A stretch of DNA of 64,000 nt from an uncultured Lachnospiraceae bacterium (GTDB lineage: Bacteria > Bacillota > Clostridia > Lachnospirales > Lachnospiraceae). The position numbers were made by a program, and so were the translations under genes. Shown here one piece after another: positions 17,060-24,942 of the stretch (its first letter is position 1; every line of letters starts with the position of its first letter). The notes under the pieces were generated by a model. The model was not told the DNA's origin. It was given only the letters and a program-made list of their open reading frames with translations, and made no database searches. The DNA is taken from the NCBI GenBank assembly GCA_947626365.1, contig CANQRW010000005.1, positions 1 to 64,000 on the forward strand, written 5' to 3'.

Positions 17060-18445
17060 CTACGCAGCGCTCTCCGAGGCGCTCTCTGAGGCTGTCTCCG
17101 CAGCGCTTGCGGACTCCTCCGAACCTTCGCTGCCGCCGGCCTCTGAGGTGTCAGGCGCCGCTGTCTCCGGCGCTGCCGTCTCCGGAATGGCTGCCCGGGA
17201 TTCGGCAATCCTCGCCGTCTCCTCCTCGGCCTCCTCAGGCGTTCTCAGGCCGCCCCAGTGATATTTACAGGCGGCGCTCCAGAGCATCCACTCATCGTAT
17301 CCCGCATCGTAAACCGCCTGAATCTGGGCACGAATCTGTTCATCTCCATATTCTATATAATTGGCAAGATAAGATGCCGTAAAATCCTGAAGCCACGGGC
17401 GGACCACCGCCTGATGCTCCCCGTTCCTGGCATAATTCCTCAGATCCGCCTTGGACCCCTGAAGGGCCGCGAGGATGGTGTCATAAGGCTGCGTATCAGG
17501 ATGTTCGATCCCGAAATTGCCGTCGGCATAGTGGGAAGGATAGATCATGGGACAGATGTAATCCAGACTTGCCGCCATCTCCCCGTAGGACTGTCCCACG
17601 GAATCCGAATCGATTCCTCCGCCGATGATGGCGCCGAACACATCCGCCGCCACATAGACGCCTTCCGCCGCCAGCCTCTCATAGGCATACTGCACAAACT
17701 CTGTGATGATCTGAGTCTTAGTGCGGCCCTGAGTGTCCGCCTCGTCATAGACCACATCATTGATCCCCCGCTCCGTACAGAAACGGATGTAATCAAACTG
17801 AACCTCGTCAAAGCCGGCCTGATGGGCCCCGATGCCCACCTCCACCAGATAATCCCACATCTCCTGCTTGTAGGGGTTCACCCACGCCATGCCGTTCCGG
17901 TCACGGTAGAGGCTTCCGTCCGCAAGCTTAAGTCCCAGCTCCGGTCTCTGCTCCGGAAGATAGGGGTCGCGGAACGCCACCACTCTGGCGATGGTATAGA
18001 TATTATGCTCCTTCAGCTTCGCCATCAGCTTCTGGATATCCGGGATATAACTTTTCACCGAACCGTATTCGCTGACCAGAGGCATATCCATGGCGAATGT
18101 AACCCGGCCGTTATCATCCTTCACGTCGATGACCACCGTATTGATCTCGGTAGCGTCGATCTGCTGGATGATATTATCCATCATGCTCTCTGACCCCGAT
18201 ACATAGGCGGACAGATAGATTCCTTTTACCTTTGTGGGAATCTTCTCAGGCAAAGGCGGCTCTGTCTCTTCTTCTGTGGTTAGCTCCACTGCTTTAGACT
18301 CTTCCTCCGCAGACGTCTCTTCCGCCGCTTCGTCAGGATTCCGTCCCACAACCACAGGCGCCGGCGTGGACATCTCAACCCTCTCATAGCGGTGGCAGCC
18401 GCAGAGGAACAGGATACACAGCAGACATATTTCCAATCTTTTCAT
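17060..18445 (-). CDS. DUF4015 putative glycoside hydrolase, predicted lipoprotein
   Basis: A 461-residue protein read from the ATG at 18443-18445, chosen because GAGGA stands 9 bases upstream and the result is a clean signal peptide MKRLEICLLCILFLCGC whose LCGC lipobox predicts anchoring at the Cys. The body is a TIM-barrel-like DUF4015 domain: KVKGIYLSAYVSGSESMMDN, TVVIDVKDDNGRVTF, ARVVAFRDPYLPE, the acidic DEVQFDYIRFCTE strand, DVFGAIIGG and ICPMIYPSHYADG. Family members are presumed extracellular glycosidases without defined substrate. The last 45 residues are a low-complexity Ala/Glu/Ser tail. A promoter is seen at 18493-18521. Confidence 0.8.
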   Translation of the reverse strand: MKRLEICLLCILFLCGCHRYERVEMSTPAPVVVGRNPDEAAEETSAEEESKAVELTTEEETEPPLPEKIPTKVKGIYLSAYVSGSESMMDNIIQQIDATEINTVVIDVKDDNGRVTFAMDMPLVSEYGSVKSYIPDIQKLMAKLKEHNIYTIARVVAFRDPYLPEQRPELGLKLADGSLYRDRNGMAWVNPYKQEMWDYLVEVGIGAHQAGFDEVQFDYIRFCTERGINDVVYDEADTQGRTKTQIITEFVQYAYERLAAEGVYVAADVFGAIIGGGIDSDSVGQSYGEMAASLDYICPMIYPSHYADGNFGIEHPDTQPYDTILAALQGSKADLRNYARNGEHQAVVRPWLQDFTASYLANYIEYGDEQIRAQIQAVYDAGYDEWMLWSAACKYHWGGLRTPEEAEEETARIAESRAAIPETAAPETAAPDTSEAGGSEGSEESASAAETASESASESAA

Positions 18446-18492
18446 AAACGTCATTCCTCTGTATATCTTTTGTAAAACTCCAGTAGGATAAC

Positions 18493-18521
18493 ATTGTAAC
18501 ACATTTTTCACAAATTGGAAA
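18493..18521 (-). promoter_or_regulatory. Promoter of the DUF4015-DUF1653 operon
   Basis: Leftward TTTCCA (18516-18521) and TACAAT (18493-18498) are 17 bases apart; the TG two bases before TACAAT makes an extended -10. The start would fall near 18486, about 40 bases before the start codon. Confidence 0.5.
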
Positions 18522-18595
18522 TATATTTTCGCTATTATCCCCCACAAAAGGCCTTTTTTTTATGAAAAAATGGGATTTCAAGCCCACAGAGCCCC

Positions 18596-19264
18596 CTATT
18601 TGCCGTTCCTCAGCCTCAAAATTGACATAATTTCCGCCGGATGAGCGGCGATATAGGCCGGATGGAACCGCTCCAGCTCCTCCCGTTTCCGAAATCCCCA
18701 CAGGGCTCCCACCGTGTCCATTCCGGCCGCAATTCCGGTCTTCATATCCGTGTTGGTGTCTCCCACATAGAGACATTCCTCAGGCCGGGCGCCTAACATG
18801 CGGGCGGTATACAGCGCCCCGGAAGGGTCCGGCTTCCGCTTAAGGCCTTCCCGCTCGCCGGTTATCAGGTCAAAATATCCTTGTCCGTAAACGGTTTCTA
18901 TATTCTCCACTGCCTGGCGCTGCCCTTTGTTGGTCAGGACGGCGATCTTAATCTGTCCCTTCTTCAAAAAAGCAAGAAGTTCCCTCATGCCGTCATAAGC
19001 CTCGATGCGATAGAGACAGTTTGCCTGAAAATTCCGGTTATATACTTCGTAAGCCTCCGCAAGAACCTGCTGGCCGGTCTCTCCCCGAAAAGCAAATGCC
19101 CGGCTGACGAATTTTTTATAACCGTCTCCTACAAATACTTTCGTTTCCTCATCGCCGATGGGGGCCAGGCCGAAATGTTCAAGGGTCAGGTTCATGGTTC
19201 TGGTCAGGGCATAGACTGTGTTGATCAGCGTCCCGTCCAGATCAAAAATACAGCATCGATACAT
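18596..19264 (-). CDS. HAD-superfamily phosphatase, phosphoglycolate-phosphatase-like
   Basis: A 222-residue haloacid-dehalogenase hydrolase. Motif I with the nucleophile Asp is IFDLDGTLINTV, motif II is IAVLTNKGQ, the motif III Lys lies near LKRKPDPSGALY, and motif IV is CLYVGDTNTDMKTGIAAGMD. A four-helix cap sits between motifs I and II, as in Gph/PpaX proteins. Substrate cannot be read; phosphoglycolate, pyrophosphate or a sugar phosphate are all possible. It is divergent from nfo across a 237-base region with both promoters and a tandem repeat. A short TGGG/CCCA hairpin followed by T6 (18564-18587) may terminate it. Confidence 0.85.
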   Translation of the reverse strand: MYRCCIFDLDGTLINTVYALTRTMNLTLEHFGLAPIGDEETKVFVGDGYKKFVSRAFAFRGETGQQVLAEAYEVYNRNFQANCLYRIEAYDGMRELLAFLKKGQIKIAVLTNKGQRQAVENIETVYGQGYFDLITGEREGLKRKPDPSGALYTARMLGARPEECLYVGDTNTDMKTGIAAGMDTVGALWGFRKREELERFHPAYIAAHPAEIMSILRLRNGK

Positions 19265-19294
19265 AAGATTGTCCTCTTCCTCTCTTTGTCTGCT

Positions 19295-19323
19295 ACTATA
19301 ATACGGAATCCATCCATATGCAA
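19295..19323 (-). promoter_or_regulatory. Promoter of the HAD phosphatase gene
   Basis: Leftward TTGCAT (19318-19323) and TATAGT (19295-19300) separated by 17 bases, about 30 bases before the start codon. Confidence 0.6.
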
Positions 19324-19352
19324 GTGTAATTTCCGGACAGGATTTCCGACGG

Positions 19353-19431
19353 CCCCGCCGCTCTTCCTAATTTCCCGCAGCCTCGCCGCTCTTCCTAATT
19401 TCCCGCAGTCCCGCCGCTCTTCCTGTTCTTT
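19353..19431. repeat. 28-bp tandem repeat between HAD gene and nfo
   Basis: Two full 28-bp units (19353-19380 and 19381-19408) and a partial third from 19409 share CGCCGCTCTTCCTAATTTCC. The repeat lies between the two divergent promoters and its third unit runs into the -35 of nfo. No associated element is seen. Confidence 0.8.
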
Positions 19432-19457
19432 ACAAACGCCGCTTCATCGGGTATAGT
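19429..19457 (+). promoter_or_regulatory. Promoter of nfo
   Basis: TTTACA (19429-19434) and TATAGT (19452-19457) with a 17-base spacer, start near 19464, about 38 bases before the ATG of nfo. Confidence 0.65.
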
Positions 19458-19501
19458 TAATCCTGTACCGGAGAAAACCATTTTTACGAGGAGGACCTTC
19501 C

Positions 19502-20347
19502 ATGCTCACTATCGGCTGCCATCTTTCTTCATCCAAAGGCTATCTGTCCATGGGCAAAACCGCCGTTTCCATAGGCGCCAACACCTTTCAGTTCTTTACC
19601 AGAAATCCCCGGGGCGGAAACGCCAAGGCCATAGATCCCCAGGATATAGACGCCTATCTGGCTTACGCAAAGGAACACGGTATCGGCTGCATTCTGGCCC
19701 ACGCCCCCTATACGCTGAACGCCTGTTCCGGAGACGCGGCGGTCCGCGATTTCGCTTACCGGGCCATGAAGGAAGACCTGGAGCGTATGGAATACACTCC
19801 GGGAAACTGCTATAATTTCCATCCGGGAAGCCATGTGGGCCAGGGAATTGAAACGGGGATCTCCCTGATCAGCCGGCTTCTCAACTCCATTCTGACCCCT
19901 GAACACCATACTACCGTCCTTCTGGAAACCATGGCCGGCAAAGGCAGCGAGGTAGGCGGCCGCTTTGAGGAGCTTCGGGAAATTCTGGACCGAACGGAGC
20001 TTTCGGATCATATGGGCGTCTGTCTGGACACCTGCCACGTGTGGGACGGCGGATACGATATCGTGAATCATCCGGATGAAGTTCTGACCGAATTTGACCG
20101 GGTGATCGGCCTGGACAGGCTGAAGGCTGTCCACTTAAACGACAGCAAGAATCCTCTGGGCGCTCGGAAAGACCGCCACGCCAAAATCGGCGAGGGATGT
20201 ATCGGGACGGAGGCCCTGGCCCGGGTGGTCACTCATCCGGCTCTCAGAGATCTGCCCTTCTATCTGGAGACTCCCAATGAACTGGACGGATATGCCAGGG
20301 AAATCGCCCTTATGCGGGAGCGGGCGGACGGCCCTGCCAGTCTCTGA
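19502..20347 (+). CDS. nfo: Endonuclease IV (AP endonuclease)
   Basis: Cleaves DNA 5' of abasic sites in base excision repair using a tri-zinc centre in a TIM barrel. The 281 residues show the metal ligands in order: GCHLSSSKG (His), [10 protein letters not shown] (His), [10 protein letters not shown] (His and His), [10 protein letters not shown] (Glu), [14 protein letters not shown] (Asp, His), [19 protein letters not shown] (His, Asp, His) and FYLETP (Glu). The gene has its own promoter and stands convergent with the carboxypeptidase gene, with no clear terminator in the 52 bases between. Confidence 0.97.
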   Translation: MLTIGCHLSSSKGYLSMGKTAVSIGANTFQFFTRNPRGGNAKAIDPQDIDAYLAYAKEHGIGCILAHAPYTLNACSGDAAVRDFAYRAMKEDLERMEYTPGNCYNFHPGSHVGQGIETGISLISRLLNSILTPEHHTTVLLETMAGKGSEVGGRFEELREILDRTELSDHMGVCLDTCHVWDGGYDIVNHPDEVLTEFDRVIGLDRLKAVHLNDSKNPLGARKDRHAKIGEGCIGTEALARVVTHPALRDLPFYLETPNELDGYAREIALMRERADGPASL

Positions 20348-20399
20348 ATCCGCGGAAGCGGCTGCTGCCAATCGACACAGAACTGCCGGAAATGCCGTC

Positions 20400-21635
20400 T
20401 CACTTCAGATACCTCCGAAGAATCTGCCCCAGGCACCACCCCGGAGTTATCTTCTCCACTGTCTTTGCCGCATAGATCGGATAAGACCGTATCGGCGTTC
20501 CATCCAGATAATAATCCGCCCGGCCTACCTCTGCTCCGGCATCCACCGGAGCATTCAGGCGGTCCGGCAGATGAATACGGAGTTCCTCCTTCTCCCCCTC
20601 TTTCATGAGAACCTTCAGGCTCTTTTCCTCTTCTTTCAGGTTCAGCGTCACCTCCGCCGCAGCGGTCTCTGCCAGATTGCCGCTTTTTGCGATCCCATTC
20701 TCCACCGCGATGGGTTTAAACTCCGGCTGCTGAAAAATCTCTCTCAATTCATAATGGTCGGTCCCGTAATTCAGAAGCTTTCTGGCGTCGCTCCATTTCC
20801 AGGTCTTATGAGGCGGCCAGCCGCAGCCTAGCAGGGCGATCACGTATCTGCGGCCCTTATCTTCCAGAGCCGCCACATAGGAGTATCCGGCGCCGCCGGT
20901 AAATCCGGTTTTCCCTGACAGCAGGTGTTCCATGGAGGAAAGCAGGACGTTGTGATTGGCGCAGGAATAGCTGCCCTTTCCGTCGATGTCTGTAAAATAA
21001 TAGTTCTGCGTCCTGGTAATCTCCAGAAACTCCCGGCTTTTGGGCGACTGCCACACGCAGTAGCGCATGATGGCAGCCAGTTCCTCCGCAGTGGTGCTGT
21101 GCATCTTCTCCGTTCCGTCTTCCAGAGTCTCCGTATCATCCAGGCCGTTGGGCGTGATAAACCAAGTGCTTTCGCAGCCCAGTTCCGCCGCCTTCTCATT
21201 CATCAGTTCCGAAAAGCCATCAGCTGTGCCGCCGATATGTTCCGCAATCATTACCGCCGTGTCATTGTGGGATTCCAGCATAAGGGAATACAGAAGGTCC
21301 CTCAGATAAAATCTGCGTCCCGCCGGAGCCCCAAGATGGACCTTAGGCTGACTGGCCGCATAGGAGGACACTGTCACTACGTCGTCCGGATTTCCGTATT
21401 CCAGCGCCAGAATACAGGTCATGATCTTGGTTGTGCTGGCCATGGGACGGACGGTATCGCCATTCTTCTCGTAGAGGACCCGTCCCGTCGCTCCATCCAT
21501 AAGAACCGCCGACTGGGCGTTAAGAGAAATCTCCTGCGCGCTCTCATTCTCACCTGCCAATGCAGGCGTTGTCCCAAAAGCCAGCATAACTGCCGCCCAC
21601 AACATATATTTGACAAATCTCCGGAACCTTTTCAA
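20400..21635 (-). CDS. dacF: D-alanyl-D-alanine carboxypeptidase, DacF/PBP5-like
   Basis: Trims the terminal D-Ala from peptidoglycan pentapeptides at the outer face of the membrane. The 411-residue protein starts with TTG (21633-21635), 7 bases behind AGGAG, and has a signal peptide ending TTPALA. The three penicillin-binding motifs are present: SxxK at MASTTKIM, SxN at ESHNDTAV and KTG at SGKTGFTGGAGYS. The C-terminal 120 residues form the PBP5-type beta domain and end in an amphipathic segment (ILRRYLK) rather than a strong membrane helix. The dacF symbol is chosen by family resemblance; dacB or dacA are alternatives. Confidence 0.9.
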   Translation of the reverse strand: MKRFRRFVKYMLWAAVMLAFGTTPALAGENESAQEISLNAQSAVLMDGATGRVLYEKNGDTVRPMASTTKIMTCILALEYGNPDDVVTVSSYAASQPKVHLGAPAGRRFYLRDLLYSLMLESHNDTAVMIAEHIGGTADGFSELMNEKAAELGCESTWFITPNGLDDTETLEDGTEKMHSTTAEELAAIMRYCVWQSPKSREFLEITRTQNYYFTDIDGKGSYSCANHNVLLSSMEHLLSGKTGFTGGAGYSYVAALEDKGRRYVIALLGCGWPPHKTWKWSDARKLLNYGTDHYELREIFQQPEFKPIAVENGIAKSGNLAETAAAEVTLNLKEEEKSLKVLMKEGEKEELRIHLPDRLNAPVDAGAEVGRADYYLDGTPIRSYPIYAAKTVEKITPGWCLGQILRRYLK

Positions 21636-21703
21636 TACAGATCTCCTGCAGGCATTTGTTTATATGTATTCCCGTTTTTTTCAGGATAGACGTTTCATGG
21701 CTG

Positions 21704-21732
21704 TTTCTATTTTTGAAAGACTGTGCTATGAT
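21704..21732 (+). promoter_or_regulatory. Promoter of dinB
   Basis: TTTCTA (21704-21709) and TATGAT (21727-21732) with 17 bases between; TGC directly before the -10 makes it an extended -10. No LexA-type GAAC/GTTC box was found nearby, so SOS control is not supported. Confidence 0.55.
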
Positions 21733-21781
21733 TATTTAAACAGACAACAGAAGCTTATTCCCATATGAGGAGAATCACCCT

Positions 21782-23056
21782 ATGCCTTCCAGCCGTATTA
21801 TTTTCCATATCGACGTCAATTCCGCATTCCTAAGCTGGGAGTCGGTCTACCGGCTCTCACAGGACCCGTCTGCCCTGGACCTGCGGGAGATTCCCTCCGC
21901 CGTAGGAGGCGACCGGGCCTCCCGCCACGGCATCGTCCTTGCCAAATCCACGCCTGCTAAGAAATACGGCGTGACTACCGGGGAGCCTCTGTCCCAGGCT
22001 CTGAAAAAATGTCCTCAGCTGGTGGTGGTTCCCTCAAGATTCGAATATTACCGCCAGGCTTCCCGGAATATGATCCATCTTCTGGAGGAATACACGCCGG
22101 ACATTGAGAAATTCAGCATCGACGAGGCGTTTCTGGACATGACCACCACCATCCATCTCTTCGGGGAACCGGTGGAAGCAGCGGATCGGATCCGCACACG
22201 GATTCACTCGGAGCTGGGCTTCACCGTCAATGTGGGAATCGCGCCCAACAAGCTTCTGGCCAAGATGGCGTCGGATTTTCAGAAGCCGGACCGGACGCAC
22301 ACCCTCTGGGAGCACGAGATTCCGGAGAAAATGTGGCCGCTTCCCGTCCGCGACCTGTTCTTCGTAGGCAGTTCCGCGGAGAAGAAAATGCAGGCCATCG
22401 GCATCCGCACCATCGGAGACCTGGCCCACTGCGACCTGTCGGTCCTCAAGTCCCATCTGGGAGAAAAATACGCTGTCCAGATTCACAGGTATGCCAATGG
22501 TATCGATGATGACCCCGTCGCGGAGAGGGATCCTGTGGGGAAAGGCTACGGCAACAGCACCACTCTGCCCAGAGATGTGGATGATTATGAAACCGCCTGC
22601 CAGATCCTTCTTTCCCTGTGCGAGACGGTGGGAATCCGCCTCCGAAGGGATCATGTCCAGTGCGGCAGCGTCTGTGTGGAGCTGCGGGATTATAATTTCC
22701 ATGACCATTCCCACCAGATGACGCTGGATGCCCCCACAGATTCCACCACCATTCTCTATGAGAGCGCCTGCCGCCTTTTAAAAGAATTCTGGAATCTCAC
22801 TCCCGTCCGCCTGATCGGCGTGCGGGCCGCCAGGATTTCCGATGAAAGCTATATCCAGATGAATCTGTTTGACACGGAGAGACAGCAGAAACTGGAGAAA
22901 ATGGACAAAGCAATCGACGCCATACGAGGAAAGTACGGCGCCGACAGTATCAAACGTGCCAGTTTTCTGAACAGCCATTCCATCACCGGCCATATAGCCG
23001 GCAGAGAAAAGCATTTTACGGATTCTTCCGAAGGCCTTTCGGATAATGATTCTTGA
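21782..23056 (+). CDS. dinB: Y-family DNA polymerase IV
   Basis: A translesion polymerase that extends past damaged bases. The 424 residues show the Y-family palm motifs with catalytic acids: IIFHIDVNSAFLSWESV and KFSIDEAFLDM, the finger segment GIVLAKSTPAKKYGV, the thumb helix-hairpin-helix IGIRTIGDLAHCD and a C-terminal little-finger domain. The extended tail ends KHFTDSSEGLSDNDS and runs 41 bases into the 3' end of the methyltransferase gene on the other strand. No standard beta-clamp motif could be assigned with certainty. It has its own promoter. Confidence 0.94.
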   Translation: MPSSRIIFHIDVNSAFLSWESVYRLSQDPSALDLREIPSAVGGDRASRHGIVLAKSTPAKKYGVTTGEPLSQALKKCPQLVVVPSRFEYYRQASRNMIHLLEEYTPDIEKFSIDEAFLDMTTTIHLFGEPVEAADRIRTRIHSELGFTVNVGIAPNKLLAKMASDFQKPDRTHTLWEHEIPEKMWPLPVRDLFFVGSSAEKKMQAIGIRTIGDLAHCDLSVLKSHLGEKYAVQIHRYANGIDDDPVAERDPVGKGYGNSTTLPRDVDDYETACQILLSLCETVGIRLRRDHVQCGSVCVELRDYNFHDHSHQMTLDAPTDSTTILYESACRLLKEFWNLTPVRLIGVRAARISDESYIQMNLFDTERQQKLEKMDKAIDAIRGKYGADSIKRASFLNSHSITGHIAGREKHFTDSSEGLSDNDS

Positions 23057-24722
23057 GGGTCGCTCCTACCTGCTTCGCCCAGCCGACGGAGTATCCGTCC
23101 GCCAGAACCAGAACCCAGCCGTTTCCGGTCAGGCCCTTGCTGCCGGCCGGATTCTCGCTTCCGGTCAGACCTTCGCTGCCTGTCGGGCCCTCGCTGCCGG
23201 ACAGGCCTTCGCTGTCAGCCGGGACTTCTGTAATTTCCAGGGTTTCTCCCCGCAGATACCGCTCCATAGCAGGGCTTTCCGCCGGAAGGGAATACCATCG
23301 TTTCACCTGTTCACGCCTCAGCCAGAGGGCCAGCGCGTGAGACGGTTCCAGCCGGTTCTTCTTCACTGTTCCCAGATGGAGCCCCGGCCGCAGAACCTTA
23401 AGGCCGCGGAAATCGATGAACGGTTCCGGCTGAAGGTACAGCTGGTCTCCGAACATCAAAAGCCTTCCGCTGCCGTCTGCCGGGTCCGTATTCAGATTAT
23501 CTCTGCAGAATCCTTTCCAGAGAACCGAAATCTCTTTCTCCCTGTTTCCCAAACTGCCGGACTCCCTTTTCCTTTGGGCTTTCCGTACATCGGCTGTTTC
23601 AGCCCCGCTGAACTCCGGTCCTTCCTTTCTGAGAACCGCAATATAATGGCCTTCTCCCTCCGCCCTATGAGGCCAGATCCGGATCGTGTTCGCAAGAGCT
23701 CTTCTGATCTCCGCCTCTCTGTCCGCAGATACCTTCCCTTTCACCTCTCTGTCCGCAGATACTTTCCCTTCTTCTGACGTCCCTTCCTTCAGCCACTCCG
23801 GCCTTCCGGGAGAAAAGTCTTTGCAGACAGCCCCTTTGCTACCGCCGGGCTTCTCCACAGAAAACTCCCTGTGTCGTTCCAGAAAGCTTCGGATATTTCC
23901 CTCATTCTCTTCCGGAGAAAAGGTACAGGTGGAATAGACCAGTCGGCCGCCTGGCCGAAGCATACCGGCGGCACAGTCCAGAATCTCCGCCTGCCGCCGG
24001 GCGCACATAGCCACATGTTCCGGGCTCCACTCCTGCCTGGCAGCCTCGTCCTTCCGAAACATTCCCTCGCCGGAACAAGGTGCGTCCACTAAAACCCTGT
24101 CAAAAAACTCGTGAAAGGTCTCAGAAAGCCGTTTTGGCGTCTCGTTTGTGACCACTGCGCTGCCGATTCCCATCCGCTCTATGTTCTGGGAAAGGATGCG
24201 CGCCCGCTCCGGATGAATCTCATTGGCGATTAAGAGCCCCTTTCCTCGCATCTTCCCTGCGATCTGAGTGGATTTTCCGCCGGGAGCGGCGCACAGATCC
24301 AGAATCCGTTCCCCAGGCTTAGGGTTCAGAAGCTCTGCCACGGCCATGGCGCTGGGTTCCTGGATGTAATAGAGTCCCGCCTCATGGTAGGGATGCCGGC
24401 CTGGCCGCGTCTCCGTCTCATAATAATAGCCGTCTTCCGCCCAGGGAACCGGCCGCAGGCCGAACTTGTCCCTGAGTTTTTGCTTCATCTCTATATCTTC
24501 CAAATCTTTGGCCGCGGAAGCTTCGGCCTCTTCATCCCGGTTTTCTTCTCTGCCGGGCGTCTCAAACCGCAGAGGGTTCAGGCGAAGCCCCTGGCTCCGC
24601 TCCTTTTCACAGCTTTCCGAAAACGTCTCATATTCCTGCCCCAGAAGGGCTTTCATCTTCTGACGGAACGCCTCCGGCAGCGGAATCCTATATTCCATCG
24701 TGTTTTCCGTTTTATCTGTCAT
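23016..24722 (-). CDS. RsmF/NOL1-NOP2-Sun-family RNA m5C methyltransferase
   Basis: Predicted to methylate C5 of a cytosine in 16S rRNA using S-adenosylmethionine. The 568 residues contain the SAM loop LDLCAAPGGKSTQIAGKMRG, the motif IV DAPCSGEGMFRKDE and the catalytic Cys in LVYSTCTFSPEENEG, then a RsmF-like C-terminal pseudouridine-synthase-associated region. Two low-complexity insertions interrupt it: a duplicated KVSADRE unit near residue 330 (DNA 23715-23770) and five six-residue units of the GLTGSE type near residue 520 (DNA 23117-23217). Both are absent from the family norm. Its last 41 bases overlap dinB on the opposite strand. Confidence 0.9.
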   Translation of the reverse strand: MTDKTENTMEYRIPLPEAFRQKMKALLGQEYETFSESCEKERSQGLRLNPLRFETPGREENRDEEAEASAAKDLEDIEMKQKLRDKFGLRPVPWAEDGYYYETETRPGRHPYHEAGLYYIQEPSAMAVAELLNPKPGERILDLCAAPGGKSTQIAGKMRGKGLLIANEIHPERARILSQNIERMGIGSAVVTNETPKRLSETFHEFFDRVLVDAPCSGEGMFRKDEAARQEWSPEHVAMCARRQAEILDCAAGMLRPGGRLVYSTCTFSPEENEGNIRSFLERHREFSVEKPGGSKGAVCKDFSPGRPEWLKEGTSEEGKVSADREVKGKVSADREAEIRRALANTIRIWPHRAEGEGHYIAVLRKEGPEFSGAETADVRKAQRKRESGSLGNREKEISVLWKGFCRDNLNTDPADGSGRLLMFGDQLYLQPEPFIDFRGLKVLRPGLHLGTVKKNRLEPSHALALWLRREQVKRWYSLPAESPAMERYLRGETLEITEVPADSEGLSGSEGPTGSEGLTGSENPAGSKGLTGNGWVLVLADGYSVGWAKQVGATLKNHYPKGLRKNP

Positions 24723-24817
24723 CTTCCATCCTCAGTTCGTCACAGAATCCTGATCATCATGTACCTGTGTCCTGCAAAAAAGGCCCCGCAAAACGTCTTT
24801 TCGGATTCCGAGGCATA

Positions 24818-24847
24818 TTGAAAGCAGGATAAATCCTGTGCTATAAT
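24818..24847 (+). promoter_or_regulatory. Promoter and hairpin leader of the DUF1576 gene
   Basis: TTGAAA (24818-24823) and a perfect TATAAT (24842-24847) are 18 bases apart, predicting a start near 24854 and a leader of about 90 bases. The leader contains a GGGGC...GCCCC hairpin (about 24866-24899) but no T-run, and matches no riboswitch class that I recognise. Confidence 0.6.
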
Positions 24848-24942
24848 ATTATACAAAGATGTTGGGGCCGCTGCATAATTGCTCTGCGCTTAGCGCCCCC
24901 GCAATCCTAAAACACCTTAAATCCGCTTTCAGGAGCCTGCAT

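Noticed and set aside
18384-18776. 130-codon open frame on the - strand overlapping the DUF4015 and HAD genes
   Set aside because: It crosses both gene ends and the intergenic promoter in another frame, has no ribosome site, and encodes no recognisable protein.
21636-21781. LexA box upstream of dinB
   Set aside because: No GAAC-N4-GTTC-like palindrome was found in the region.
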